Of a stretch of DNA of 64,000 bases, positions 28,566-37,612 are shown one piece after another. The notes beneath the pieces are model-generated. The model did not search any database. It was given only the letters and a program-made list of their open reading frames with translations, and was not told the origin of the DNA. The translations under genes and the position numbers were made by a program. The stretch's first letter is position 1, and every line of letters begins with the position of its first letter. The DNA is taken from contig JAPLUR010000107.1 in assembly GCA_026397505.1 (NCBI GenBank), positions 1-64,000 on the forward strand, in the 5' to 3' direction. The stretch comes from Candidatus Zixiibacteriota bacterium (GTDB taxonomy: Bacteria > Zixibacteria > MSB-5A5 > GN15 > PGXB01).

Positions 28566-29534
28566 ATGCCTGAATTAACTGTCGACCGCATATATAAAGA
28601 CCGCAAGGATTATTTCGATTTGACATTGCTCAATTCCGAAGCGGGCTTGAAGAAAAAAATCACCTCGGCTGAGGTACACCGCCCGGGGCTTCCCCTGGCC
28701 GGATTTATGGAACGATTCGCCAACCACCGCACCCAGGTGCTGGGCGAGACGGAAATGGCTTTTCTGGTTCAGATGAGTCATGAGTCGCTGATGGAGGTGG
28801 CCAGGCGCCTTTTCGCCAGCAATATCCCGGTGCTGATGATCTCCAAAGGAATAACGCCGCCGCTCGATTTCCTTGAAATGGCCGACAAATATCAGACCGC
28901 CGTTTTCTCCTCGCGGCTGACCACCTCGGAATTGACCAATCGCCTTTCCGCCTATCTGGATATGATTTTTGCCCCCTCGATTACGGTTCACGGAACGCTG
29001 GTTGATGTTTACGGGGTGGGACTTCTCTACACCGGAAAATCGGGTATCGGCAAATCGGAAATCGCCCTTGATTTGATCGAGCGGGGGCACCGCCTCGTGG
29101 CCGATGATGTGATAAGGATTACACGCAAGGCGCCGGATCTGATTGTCGGCACCGGCTCGGAGATGCTGGGACAGTTGATGGAAATCCGCGGCATCGGGAT
29201 AATCGATATCGAAAAGCTTTTTGGTATCCGGGCGGTGCGGATTCAGAAGCGGATTGAGGTGGAGGTGCATCTGACACTCTGGTCGGATAATCTGGAATAT
29301 GAAAGGCTGGGGATTGAAGAGTTGACCACGACCGTTCTGGGGGTGTCGATTCCCTTGATAAATATCCCGATATCGCCGGGGAAAAATATCACCGTGATAT
29401 CCGAGGTTATTGCCATGAACCATATGCTGAAGGTCTATGGCGAGAATTCGGCCCTGGAATTCTCCAAGCGACTGGCCGAACGCCTCCACCGCCAGGCGAT
29501 GACGAAGGATTACCTCGAATCGGATTATGAATGA
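28566..29534 (+). CDS. hprK: HPr kinase/phosphorylase
   Basis: A 322-residue protein with the Walker A TGKSGIGKSE (about 157-166) and the HprK signature MEIRGIGIIDI (about 205-217). HprK phosphorylates a serine on HPr or HPr-like proteins in response to metabolic state. In many Gram-negative bacteria lacking sugar PTS uptake it works in a regulatory PTS. The window contains no ptsH or EI gene, so its partner must be elsewhere. Length and domain layout (N-terminal regulatory domain to about 135, kinase domain after) are normal. Confidence 0.93.
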   Translation: MPELTVDRIYKDRKDYFDLTLLNSEAGLKKKITSAEVHRPGLPLAGFMERFANHRTQVLGETEMAFLVQMSHESLMEVARRLFASNIPVLMISKGITPPLDFLEMADKYQTAVFSSRLTTSELTNRLSAYLDMIFAPSITVHGTLVDVYGVGLLYTGKSGIGKSEIALDLIERGHRLVADDVIRITRKAPDLIVGTGSEMLGQLMEIRGIGIIDIEKLFGIRAVRIQKRIEVEVHLTLWSDNLEYERLGIEELTTTVLGVSIPLINIPISPGKNITVISEVIAMNHMLKVYGENSALEFSKRLAERLHRQAMTKDYLESDYE

Positions 29535-29543
29535 GTATATAAG

Positions 29544-30434
29544 GTGATTAAAACAGGGAGCAGTGTCTTGCAGCAGAATTGGCTAATAGTAGGATCAAAG
29601 GGCAATTGGGATGTTGCCTTTGAATCGAACAATTTATGGGGGCTTAAGGATTTCAGAGAACTTCGTGCTTTATGGAATATGATGCGTATAGGCGATGGTC
29701 TTCTTTTCTACGTTTCGAAACCAGTGCATGGAATAGTGGGACTTGGCACTGTCGTCTCGAAGTTCAAACAGACTAATCCCCTATGGCCCGAGGAGATAAA
29801 AAGAAAAGAAGTAATTTGGCCATTACGTTTTGAATTTGATGTAGAATACTGTCTCCCACCGGTACTATGGAAAAGTAAGTGTTATTCTACGCACGATCTT
29901 CAAATGATAAGTAGAATGGTTTTTCAGTGTTATCCAATCGAGGAAGTCAACGCGGCGCGAGTTTCATTGGGAATGAAGCCACTTATAAGTCCCGTTCTTA
30001 AGGAGGAAGGCGAATTCTTTCAGGCCACTGAGCCATTTGTAGCAAATCACGACGAATTAAAAACGCAGCTGGTTGAAATTGGACGCTTACAGGGATATGT
30101 TGCGGATGTGGAATATCCGATGGAAAGTACATTCCTGGACATTGTATGGCGAAGAGTTGAAAGATCTGTGCCAACGTTTGTTTTTGAAGTCCAGGTGGGT
30201 GGCGACATCTATCATGCGCTTGCCAAATTGAAACATGCTCATGATCTCTGGAATAGTCATATCTTCTTAGTGGCTGGTATCAGAGACAAAGCTAAATTTG
30301 AGGAATTGATTACTGGCACTTTTCATGAAATCCAGAATCAAATCAGATTTATCGACAGTTCACTGATCAAGACATTGCTTAATAAAAAGAGAGATTACAA
30401 GGAAATGGAAAAGGGGCTTGGGATATTTAGATAA
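29544..30434 (+). CDS. EVE-domain protein with PD-(D/E)XK-like C-terminal domain; possible modification-dependent nuclease
   Basis: A 296-residue protein. Residues about 10-140 look like an EVE/PUA-like domain (QNWLIVGSKGNW, then RIGDGLLFYVSKPVHGIVGLG, NPLWP, EVIWPLRFEF), a fold that binds modified bases in DNA or RNA. Residues about 175-285 carry a PD-(D/E)XK-like pattern: an upstream Glu, FLDIVW, then TFVFEVQ with the E-x-Q variant, and a following helix. EVE-nuclease fusions are known or proposed type IV restriction enzymes. No methyltransferase is adjacent. Codon use looks more AT-rich than its neighbours, suggesting transfer. GTG 29544 and TTG 29568 are both possible starts. The nuclease assignment is by eye only. 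Confidence 0.6.
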   Translation: MIKTGSSVLQQNWLIVGSKGNWDVAFESNNLWGLKDFRELRALWNMMRIGDGLLFYVSKPVHGIVGLGTVVSKFKQTNPLWPEEIKRKEVIWPLRFEFDVEYCLPPVLWKSKCYSTHDLQMISRMVFQCYPIEEVNAARVSLGMKPLISPVLKEEGEFFQATEPFVANHDELKTQLVEIGRLQGYVADVEYPMESTFLDIVWRRVERSVPTFVFEVQVGGDIYHALAKLKHAHDLWNSHIFLVAGIRDKAKFEELITGTFHEIQNQIRFIDSSLIKTLLNKKRDYKEMEKGLGIFR

Positions 30435-30488
30435 GAGAATCTGTTAACAAATCGATCCAATTATACAAGGAGGCTGATTATCGATGTC

Positions 30489-30689
30489 ATGGAGAAAATA
30501 ATCTATTCCATTAATATTGAGGATGTACAGACGGTTGCTCAAGAGGAATACGGGCGTGTCTTGACCCCTGATGAATTGAAGAAAGTCGAGGATAAAATCG
30601 GCGACTATTTCGGGTGGTACGATGCTATCGATATGCTCATTTGCGATCAATTGGAATTGCCTCATAAAGAGAATCTTTCTGCAGAGTAA
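30489..30689 (+). CDS. Small acidic protein of unknown function
   Basis: A 66-residue, mostly helical and acidic protein (TPDELKKVEDKIGDYFGWYDAIDMLI). Not recognised. AAGGAGG lies at 30467-30473, 15 bases before this ATG; an overlapping ATG at 30484 is closer but opens only a five-codon frame. It follows the EVE/nuclease gene by 54 bases and may be co-transcribed. Confidence 0.55.
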   Translation: MEKIIYSINIEDVQTVAQEEYGRVLTPDELKKVEDKIGDYFGWYDAIDMLICDQLELPHKENLSAE

Positions 30690-30825
30690 AGACGACTTTC
30701 AGAATAGTAATTGCTTTACGGCGCATGGCGTTGCTGCATTACAAGACCTCGCCTGCAGGAGATTAGTCACAGAATGTATTACAAAAATCAAGGCACATTA
30801 GGGGGTAAGTTGATATTGTCCCTCA

Positions 30826-31167
30826 TTATTCATGAAAACCAATCTTTCGCTTCTTGGTTTCCGGCGGGGTCATCAACTGTCGGAGGGCGGCAAATAATGT
30901 CTGGATATGCTTGTCGTGTCCTTCAAGGCGGCGCTCCAATTCATTTAACTTCCCGGCTATTTCTTTATGAGCAGATAATAGACCTCGCAATTTCACAAAA
31001 GCCCGCACCACATAAACGCCGGCTTCAATTGCTCGGGGCGAGTTGATAACGCTGGCCAGCATGATAGCGCCGTGCTCGGTGAACACGTAAGGCAATGATG
31101 GAGAAAATTTAATCTTTTTGAGGTGGTCACAAATTGTGACTACCTGTTCTTTTGTGGATGGCGTCAA
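30826..31167 (-). pseudogene. ORF6N-domain protein, truncated remnant
   Basis: The 113-codon frame matches the C-terminal two-thirds of ORF6N/KilA-like phage-type DNA-binding regulators (LPYVFTEHGAIMLASV, RAFVKLRGLL, a helical region ending QLMTPPETKKRKIGF). The expected N-terminal part (about 70 residues beginning with a LIRG/VMLDRDLA-type strand) is missing. The frame only has a TTG start, and in-frame sequence upstream to about 31250 does not match before a stop. A degraded host copy of a phage or plasmid gene. Confidence 0.6.
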
Positions 31168-31317
31168 GAACCACCTTGAATTAATCGTCGCATTCTTCTC
31201 AATTTTTGTAAAGCTGTGTGCGCAGTTGTGACCCGGTATAGAACGGAAGAATACACTTCATCCAAATTGCGGCAGAATCAATTGTAGGGCTTAATGATAT
31301 TCTATTAATTATATCGG

Positions 31318-31845
31318 ATGAAAGAGGAAGCTAATACTCATCAGCGCCGGTCATTGCGGTTAAAGGATTATGATTATTCGCGAGAAGGCATGTATTTTGT
31401 CACGCTTGTGACATATAAAAGAATCGAACTATTCGGCCAAATCAATGAAGCCCGAATGTTGATGAATGATTATGGTCAATTGGTCGAACACGAATGGAAG
31501 CAAACCCGCATCCTGAGACCAAATATAGAATTGGATCAGATGGTTATAATGCCCAATCATATTCATGGCATAATTGCCATTGTCGAACAGAAGGGCGTAT
31601 GTCAATACGCCCCTACGAAATGGAAATCGCCATCACATACAATTGGTGCGATAATAAGAGGTTTTAAGGCCGCAACAACATCCAAAATCAATGCCTTAAG
31701 GGAGACACCGGGGCAGACTGTCTGGCAAAGAAACTACTATGATCATGTCATTCGCAACGACGAAGATCTTTACAATATCCGAAAATATATAATTGAAAAT
31801 CCTCTGAGCTGGGAATACGATCAGGAAAACCCGGTGAATTTGTAG
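31318..31845 (+). CDS. REP-associated tyrosine transposase (RAYT, IS200-like Y1 family)
   Basis: A 175-residue single-strand DNA transposase-like protein. It has the metal-binding HUH motif (MPNHIHGII) and a candidate catalytic Tyr in QRNYYDHVIRN. The RAYT-typical N-terminal RRSLRLKDYDYSREGMYFVT and C-terminal IRKYIIENPL are also present. RAYTs are domesticated relatives of IS200/IS605 transposases that act on REP palindromes. Consistently, REP-like hairpins lie within the gene (31593) and at its stop codon (31845). The length is full for the family. Confidence 0.9.
   Translation: MKEEANTHQRRSLRLKDYDYSREGMYFVTLVTYKRIELFGQINEARMLMNDYGQLVEHEWKQTRILRPNIELDQMVIMPNHIHGIIAIVEQKGVCQYAPTKWKSPSHTIGAIIRGFKAATTSKINALRETPGQTVWQRNYYDHVIRNDEDLYNIRKYIIENPLSWEYDQENPVNL
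31593..31612. repeat. REP-like hairpin inside the RAYT gene
   Basis: A perfect 8-bp inverted repeat (GGGCGTAT / ATACGCCC, loop GTCA) within the RAYT coding sequence. Its core GGGCGTAT...ATACGCCC is shared with the palindrome at 31845. Confidence 0.7.
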
Positions 31846-31866
31846 GGGCGTATTGAAATACGCCCC
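31845..31866. repeat. REP-like palindrome at the RAYT stop codon
   Basis: A perfect 10-bp inverted repeat (GGGGCGTATT / AATACGCCCC) with a 2-base loop, beginning on the last base of the RAYT stop codon. It is the likely substrate palindrome of the adjacent enzyme. Confidence 0.75.
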
Positions 31867-31891
31867 GGTTATCTGAAGCAAAATTAAATAA

Positions 31892-31912
31892 GGGCAGGCA
31901 CGGTGCCTGCCC
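31892..31912. terminator. Palindrome in the convergent RAYT/P5CDH spacer
   Basis: A perfect 10-bp inverted repeat (GGGCAGGCAC / GTGCCTGCCC, single-base loop) between two convergent genes. It could act as a bidirectional terminator or be another REP-type element; there is no strong T tract. Confidence 0.5.
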
Positions 31913-31937
31913 TTCCCGATGAAAATCCAATTTCCAA

Positions 31938-33557
31938 TCAGCCCATGAACGGGTATTTGAAATTCTTCGGGGGGATGAAGTTCTCTTTAATCGCCCGTGG
32001 CGAAGTCCAGCGGATAATATTCAGAAGCGACCCGGCTTTATCATTGGTGCCCGAGGCGCGGCTGCCGCCGAATGGCTGCTGCCCCACCACCGCGCCGGTC
32101 GGCTTGTCGTTGATGTAGAAATTCCCCGCGGCGTTACGAAGCGCTCTCGAGACCTGAATGACGGCATTCCTGTCTTTGGCAAAAACCGCCCCGGTAAGAG
32201 CATAGGGCGAGGTCTGGTCGCAGATCTCAAGTGTTTTGGCAAAATCGATGTCGTCATATATAAACATCGTCATCACCGGGCCGAAAATTTCCTCCTCCAT
32301 CAGGCGGAAATGCGGGTTGGTGGTGATTACTACGGTCGGCTCGATAAAGTAGCCTTTTGTGCCGTCGTATTTGCCGCCCCAAATAATCTCGGCCTCATTT
32401 GATTTCTTGGCATAGTCGATATACTCGACAATGGTATCATAGGCGCCCTTATCGATAATGGCGTTGACAAAGTTGCTGAAATCCTCGACATCACCCATTT
32501 TGACCTGCTCCAGATCGCTGAGGAGTCTTTCTTTCAGTCTCGGCCAGAGGGATTTGGGAATATAGGCACGCGACGCGGCCGAGCATTTCTGCCCCTGATA
32601 TTCGAAGGCCCCTCGGGTAATAGCGGTGGCCAGTTCATCGATATCGGCGGAATTGTGGGCGAAAATGAAATCTTTCCCGCCGGTCTCGCCGACTATTCGC
32701 GGATAGGTCTTGTACTTGGCAATATTCTCGCCGACTATCCGCCACATCCCCTGAAACACGGGGGTGCTTCCGGTAAAATGAATTCCGGCCAGATGTTCGT
32801 TCTTGAGGACGATATCCCCGATATCGGCGCCGCGGGCGGTGACCAGATTGATGACGCCATCGGGCAACCCGGCCTGTTTAAGAATATTCATGATTAAATG
32901 AGCGGTATAAACCACCGATGAAGCAGGTTTCCAGAGGACGGTGTTCCCCATGATCGCCGGCGCGGTCGGAAGGTTGCCACCGATCGAGATGAAATTGAAC
33001 GGGGTCACGGCAAAGATGAATCCCTCCAGCGGGCGGTAATCCATCCTATCCCAGATGCCTCGGGCATTATCCGGCTGAACATCATAAATGACCTGCGCAT
33101 AGTACACGTTATAGCGGAAAAAATCGACCAGTTCGCAAACGGCATCGATTTCGGCCTGATAGACGTTCTTGCTGTGCGCCAGCATGGCGGCAGCATTCAT
33201 TTGGTACCGATACGGCCCGGCAATGAGATCGGCCGCTTTGAGGAATATCGCGGCGCGCTCTTCCCAGGGATATTCGGCCCATTCTTTTTTCGCTTTCATG
33301 GCGGCATCGACCGCCATCTGAATCTCGTTTTTCCCGCCCTGATAGTACTGCCCCAATTCGAGGGCATGGTTATGAGGTGAAGTAATCTTGATCGGATTTC
33401 CAACCCTGATTTCTTTCCCTCCGATAACCATCGGGATATCTATCTTCGTTTTTTTGAGTTCGGCAATAGCCTTTACCAGCAGCTCTTTTTCAGGGGAGCC
33501 GGGGGCATAGGACCAGACCGGTTCATTGGTGGGGATGGGGACTCTAAAATTTCCCAT
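31938..33557 (-). CDS. L-glutamate gamma-semialdehyde (1-pyrroline-5-carboxylate) dehydrogenase
   Basis: A 539-residue NAD-dependent aldehyde dehydrogenase of the P5CDH type. It oxidises glutamate semialdehyde to glutamate in proline and arginine catabolism. It has the catalytic Cys in GQKCSAASRAY, the general-base Glu in VGETGGKDF, and the family-specific NPIKITSPHNH, ITRGAFEYQGQKCSA, EIFGPVMTMF and NDKPTGAVVGQQPFGGSRASGTNDKAG. The length fits monofunctional P5CDH of the ALDH4 type. No proline dehydrogenase gene lies in the window. Monocistronic as far as visible. Confidence 0.93.
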   Translation of the reverse strand: MGNFRVPIPTNEPVWSYAPGSPEKELLVKAIAELKKTKIDIPMVIGGKEIRVGNPIKITSPHNHALELGQYYQGGKNEIQMAVDAAMKAKKEWAEYPWEERAAIFLKAADLIAGPYRYQMNAAAMLAHSKNVYQAEIDAVCELVDFFRYNVYYAQVIYDVQPDNARGIWDRMDYRPLEGFIFAVTPFNFISIGGNLPTAPAIMGNTVLWKPASSVVYTAHLIMNILKQAGLPDGVINLVTARGADIGDIVLKNEHLAGIHFTGSTPVFQGMWRIVGENIAKYKTYPRIVGETGGKDFIFAHNSADIDELATAITRGAFEYQGQKCSAASRAYIPKSLWPRLKERLLSDLEQVKMGDVEDFSNFVNAIIDKGAYDTIVEYIDYAKKSNEAEIIWGGKYDGTKGYFIEPTVVITTNPHFRLMEEEIFGPVMTMFIYDDIDFAKTLEICDQTSPYALTGAVFAKDRNAVIQVSRALRNAAGNFYINDKPTGAVVGQQPFGGSRASGTNDKAGSLLNIIRWTSPRAIKENFIPPKNFKYPFMG

Positions 33558-33594
33558 TGTCTACTCCTTTATCCATTATCTTAATATTCAGCAA

Positions 33595-34095
33595 TTAATA
33601 TTGATCCAGATGATTCCATTCGGCATTCTCAAGCCACTGTTTGGGGCGATCAAGAAATTGCAGAACGTTTTCGATCAATCCCCAGTGCTTGTGCTCCTCA
33701 TTGGCAATCAGAATGATGGTGTCTTTGATTTTCGCATTTTTGGGGTCGGCCGCTTTCTCGCGATAGAAATCTTCCGATTTCTTCTCAATCTCCTGTGCTT
33801 TGCGCCAGGCGGCCAGGATATCCTCAGGAAAACTCAATTCGCCTTTTTGGGCGGCCAATTTCTGAAAAACATTCTTGGCGTTGGTCATGACTTTGGTGCC
33901 GGAGGATTTCATTTTGGAAGCAACTGAGAAATCCCCCTCTTTAAAGCTCTTAAACAAATTATAATGCTTTACCTCATCGGCGGCGAGGTCCAGAAGAACG
34001 CCTTTCAGGGCGGCGTTTCCTGCCTGCGCGGCCATTTTCTCATAATAGGCCTGCCCATCCTTTTCCATCTTCATTGCAAATTCAAAAATGTCCAT
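33595..34095 (-). CDS. Rubrerythrin/ferritin-like diiron protein
   Basis: A 166-residue four-helix-bundle protein with two carboxylate-His repeats (E near residue 11, then DEVKHY; later EKKSEDFY, then NEEHKHW) typical of a non-haem diiron centre. It lacks a C-terminal rubredoxin domain, so it is erythrin-like. A role in peroxide detoxification is plausible, particularly with the flavodiiron protein encoded 2 kb away. It lies 37 bases upstream of the P5CDH start and may be co-transcribed. Confidence 0.8.
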   Translation of the reverse strand: MDIFEFAMKMEKDGQAYYEKMAAQAGNAALKGVLLDLAADEVKHYNLFKSFKEGDFSVASKMKSSGTKVMTNAKNVFQKLAAQKGELSFPEDILAAWRKAQEIEKKSEDFYREKAADPKNAKIKDTIILIANEEHKHWGLIENVLQFLDRPKQWLENAEWNHLDQY

Positions 34096-34350
34096 TGTAT
34101 GCTCCTTATATGTTTCTCAAACCTAATCCAGACATTCTATACGGCCGGATTGCCCCTAATTTATGCTTTTGGCCGAAATCCGCAACCCCGTATTTGGGAA
34201 TTATCATAAATCGCCAATGCCGTGATTTCCGTTGGAATTCGCCCGCCATCATCGTATAATAGGCTCCGGAAAAGACCGGGTAAAATGCTTCCCCGGCGAA
34301 GAAATGGTAAATGTCACTGATTTGTACAAGTATAAGCAGGAGTTGAAAAT

Positions 34351-36168
34351 ATGAGCCAGCAAGAGACAGCCAAAAAGGCACCAACCTGGGATCTGGATTC
34401 GATATTTCCGGGGGGAAGTGAATCAAAAGAGTTCGCTGCGTTTCGGGAAAAAACAAAGAGAGACCTGAAAGAGCTTATGGCGAAATTCCCCAAATTACCT
34501 CAAAAGCTGGATAAAGATGATTATGAGAAATGGGTCAAATTCATAATCAGACTTCAGGAGCTTCTGGCCCATATCTCCCAGATTTCATCTTTTGCCAACT
34601 GCCTGGTAAGCCAGAATGTCAATGACAACAAAGCTCATCAGATTGTAGGTGAGGCTGATTTGCTCGATTCCCAGTTTGAAAGACTGATGGTGATGCTGGA
34701 AGCTTTTGCCAAGAAGCAGAACGATAAGAAATGGGAGAAATTGCTCTCGGACAAAAGACTGACTTATGCGGCATTTTTCCTGAACCGGATGCGGGAAATA
34801 GCCAAGATGAAAATGGAGCCGGAATTTGAGGCTTTTGCCTCGGAGTTGGCGGTTAATGGGTACCATGCCTGGAATCGGCTTTATGACAAAATGTACGGTG
34901 ATCTGCGGGTCAACTATGTCGAGGCCGGAGAGACCAAATTGCTGTCTTTGGGTCAATTGGCCCTGCGGGGAAGTTCTCCCGACCGCGATACGCGTCGGCA
35001 GGCGCACCAGAAAATCGAAGAAGCCTGGGAATCACGGGCCAATCTCGCCGCGATGGCACTCAATTTTCAGGCCGGATTCAGACTCTCCATCTATGGAAGA
35101 CGGGGTTGGAAATCGGCGCTCGTGGAACCACTCTTGAACAACAAAATGAAGCAGAAAACACTGGAGGCAATGTGGCGGGCAGTGGAAAATGGCGCACCCA
35201 AGCTTACTAAATATATCGATGCCAAAAAGAAGCTTCTCGGTATCGACAAATTCTGCTGGTATGACCAGACAGCGCCGGTAGGGCGCGCAAACCGTACCTA
35301 TAGTTTCGAACAGGCCGGTGAGTTTATAATCGAAAACCTGAGAACCTTCAGCCCGGAAATGGCCGATTTCTCGAAAATGGCCATCGAAAAAAGGTGGATA
35401 GAAGCAGAGGATCGTGCGGGCAAAGCCGGCGGCGGTTATCATTCTTCCATGATGGTGGCCAAGGAGAGCCGTATCTTCATGACCTGGGGAAGCACTTTTG
35501 ACCATCTGGGGACTCTCGCGCATGAACTGGGTCACGGCTACCACTCCAGTGTCTTAAGAGAATTCCCCATATTCGGCGTGTTTTCACCAATGGCCTTGTC
35601 CGAGACGGCCTCAACTTTCAACGAGCTTCTGGTTACCGATGCCGCGCTCAATAAGAGCGTGGATGAAGATGAACGTCTGATGCTTCTGGATCAGAAACTC
35701 CAGAACGCTCATATTCTTTTCTGCAATCTCTACGCCCGTTATCTTTTCGATTGCGCCTACTATGAGGAACGGAAAAAAGGCCTGGTGGCGCGGGAACGTC
35801 TTGACGAAATGATGCTGGAAGCTCAGAAAAGAGCGTTCGCAGGGACATTGGATTCCGAAGAGGGATATCACAAGCTTTTCTGGGCATCGAAACTACATTT
35901 CTATTTGACCGACCGCCCATTTTATAATTTCCCTTACACCTTTGGTTATCTTTTTGCCAACGGCATCTACAACCGTGCCTGCCTCGAGGGACCCTCGTTC
36001 GCGAGCAAGTACCGCGCTCTTCTGGCCGACAGCGGCAGGATGACCAGCGAGAATATTGCCCGTAAACATCTCGGAGTCGATCTGACCAGAGAGGGATTCT
36101 GGAACGAGGCGGTGGAGAGGACTCTGGCCAATATCGAGCCGTTCGTAAAATTGGCCCAGAAGGCTTAA
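34351..36168 (+). CDS. pepF: Oligoendopeptidase F-type M3 metallopeptidase
   Basis: A 605-residue cytoplasmic zinc peptidase. The active-site motif HELGHGYH starts at H391, and the third zinc ligand lies in SETASTFNELLV about 25 residues later. An N-terminal oligopeptidase F domain spans about 110-180. It trims short peptides. There is no signal peptide. Length and motif spacing are normal for the PepF/M3B subfamily. Confidence 0.93.
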   Translation: MSQQETAKKAPTWDLDSIFPGGSESKEFAAFREKTKRDLKELMAKFPKLPQKLDKDDYEKWVKFIIRLQELLAHISQISSFANCLVSQNVNDNKAHQIVGEADLLDSQFERLMVMLEAFAKKQNDKKWEKLLSDKRLTYAAFFLNRMREIAKMKMEPEFEAFASELAVNGYHAWNRLYDKMYGDLRVNYVEAGETKLLSLGQLALRGSSPDRDTRRQAHQKIEEAWESRANLAAMALNFQAGFRLSIYGRRGWKSALVEPLLNNKMKQKTLEAMWRAVENGAPKLTKYIDAKKKLLGIDKFCWYDQTAPVGRANRTYSFEQAGEFIIENLRTFSPEMADFSKMAIEKRWIEAEDRAGKAGGGYHSSMMVAKESRIFMTWGSTFDHLGTLAHELGHGYHSSVLREFPIFGVFSPMALSETASTFNELLVTDAALNKSVDEDERLMLLDQKLQNAHILFCNLYARYLFDCAYYEERKKGLVARERLDEMMLEAQKRAFAGTLDSEEGYHKLFWASKLHFYLTDRPFYNFPYTFGYLFANGIYNRACLEGPSFASKYRALLADSGRMTSENIARKHLGVDLTREGFWNEAVERTLANIEPFVKLAQKA

Positions 36169-36180
36169 GGCAGTGTCGGA

Positions 36181-36212
36181 GCGGGGCAGTAATATTTCTG
36201 TCCCGCCTTAGT
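36181..36212 (+). terminator. Possible terminator hairpin
   Basis: A 9-bp stem (GCGGGGCAG / CTGTCCCGC, one G-T pair), loop TAATATTT, 12 bases after the oligopeptidase stop. The downstream T run is weak. Confidence 0.5.
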
Positions 36213-36255
36213 TTCTTTGCCATAGGATTTTCATTTTGCCGCGAAAGGAGTGCAT

Positions 36256-37446
36256 ATGCGCCCGATGGAAATAAAGAAAGATTTTTACTGGGTCGGCGTG
36301 GTCGACTGGAATCTTCGTGATTTTCATGGTTATGTCACCGAAAAAGGTACGACTTATAACGCTTACCTTCTGAAGGCCGGGAAAACCGTTTTATTCGATA
36401 CGGTTAAGGCGGAATTTACTTCACAATTGGTTGATAATATCAAAGAACTGATCAGCCCGGATAAGATAGATTATATTGTGGTCAACCATGCCGAGATGGA
36501 TCACACCGGCGCTCTTCCGGAAATAATCAATCTAGTGAAACCGGAAAAGCTTATCTGCACTAAAGCCTGCAGGGATGCTCTGATCGCCCATTTTCATCGC
36601 GAAGACTGGCCATTCGAGATAGTTAAGGAGGGGGATGTTCTGGATATCGGCGGCAAGACCATTCAGTTTTTCGGGTCGGCCATGATTCACTGGCCCGACA
36701 GCATGGTTTCATATATCAAGGAAGATAAGATTCTGGTCTGCAATGATATATTCGGCCAGCACTGGGCCACCAGCGAGAGGTTTGACGATCAGGTGGAACA
36801 AGGAGAATTGTACCATCAAGCGGCCAAGTATTATGCCAATATTTTCCTGCCGATGTCACCGGCGGTAAGAAAATTTCTGGAGAAATTGAACAAGCAAAGC
36901 CTTCAGTTGGAAATGCTGGCCGGCGATCACGGCGTAATCTGGCGCCATGATATGGCCGAGATAATGAAGGCATACAATTCCTGGGCCTCGGGCGAAACCA
37001 AACCGAAAGCCGTGATTATTTACGATACCATGTGGGAAAGCACGGCCAGGATGGCGGCCGCGGTGGCGCGGGGGCTTGCCGGTGATGGTATCTCGGTAAA
37101 GGTCTTTGACCTTCGTTTTAATAATGCCAGCGACATAATGACTGATGTTCTTGATGCCCGCGCCGTGCTGCTGGGGTCATCGCTTCTGAACAGCGGTCTG
37201 CTTCCCCGAATGGCGGCGATGATCGCCTATATGAGCGGCCTCCGTCCTGCCAACAAAATCGGCGCCGCTTTCGGCTCATATGGCTGGAGCGACATGAGTG
37301 TGAAGCTTCTCAAAGAAGCAATGGAAGGGATGAAGTTTGCCATTATTGATGACGGTGTCAGCGCGCAATATGTTCCAACCGAGGAGGTGCTCGGCCACTG
37401 CGTTGCTCTGGGCGAGAAAATCAGAAAGGCAATTTTGGAGAGATAG
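36256..37446 (+). CDS. FprA-type flavodiiron protein (A-type flavoprotein)
   Basis: The protein has 396 residues. ATG 36256 is preferred over GTG 36250, since AAAGGAG lies 5 bases before it. The metallo-beta-lactamase-like diiron domain (about 1-250) carries the ligand set H-x-E-x-D-H (NHAEMDHTG, about 78-85), with further ligands in IHWPDSM, VCNDIFG and GDHGVIWR. A flavodoxin domain follows (about 250-396, AVIIYDTMWESTARMA, binding FMN). These enzymes reduce O2 to water or NO to N2O in anaerobes and microaerophiles. With the nearby rubrerythrin-like gene this suggests an oxygen-sensitive lifestyle. There is no rubredoxin gene nearby. Confidence 0.93.
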   Translation: MRPMEIKKDFYWVGVVDWNLRDFHGYVTEKGTTYNAYLLKAGKTVLFDTVKAEFTSQLVDNIKELISPDKIDYIVVNHAEMDHTGALPEIINLVKPEKLICTKACRDALIAHFHREDWPFEIVKEGDVLDIGGKTIQFFGSAMIHWPDSMVSYIKEDKILVCNDIFGQHWATSERFDDQVEQGELYHQAAKYYANIFLPMSPAVRKFLEKLNKQSLQLEMLAGDHGVIWRHDMAEIMKAYNSWASGETKPKAVIIYDTMWESTARMAAAVARGLAGDGISVKVFDLRFNNASDIMTDVLDARAVLLGSSLLNSGLLPRMAAMIAYMSGLRPANKIGAAFGSYGWSDMSVKLLKEAMEGMKFAIIDDGVSAQYVPTEEVLGHCVALGEKIRKAILER

Positions 37447-37612
37447 TATTGCGGTAAATATTGTGTGTTGCGGGCCGGGAAGTGATTAAATTTTGCCGCC
37501 CGGATTGCTCTTGACAATGCCGCGGGATAGTATTAGAGTTGTTCTTATTGCCTCAATGGCATTTTGAGTTCCGAGGATAATGGAATTATGGAATTAACCG
37601 TCTGGAGTGATT

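Noticed and set aside
28575-29489. 304-codon minus-strand open frame
   Set aside because: Opposite-strand shadow of hprK, whose motifs are unambiguous.
30711-31046. 111-codon plus-strand frame
   Set aside because: Shadow of the ORF6N remnant encoded on the other strand.
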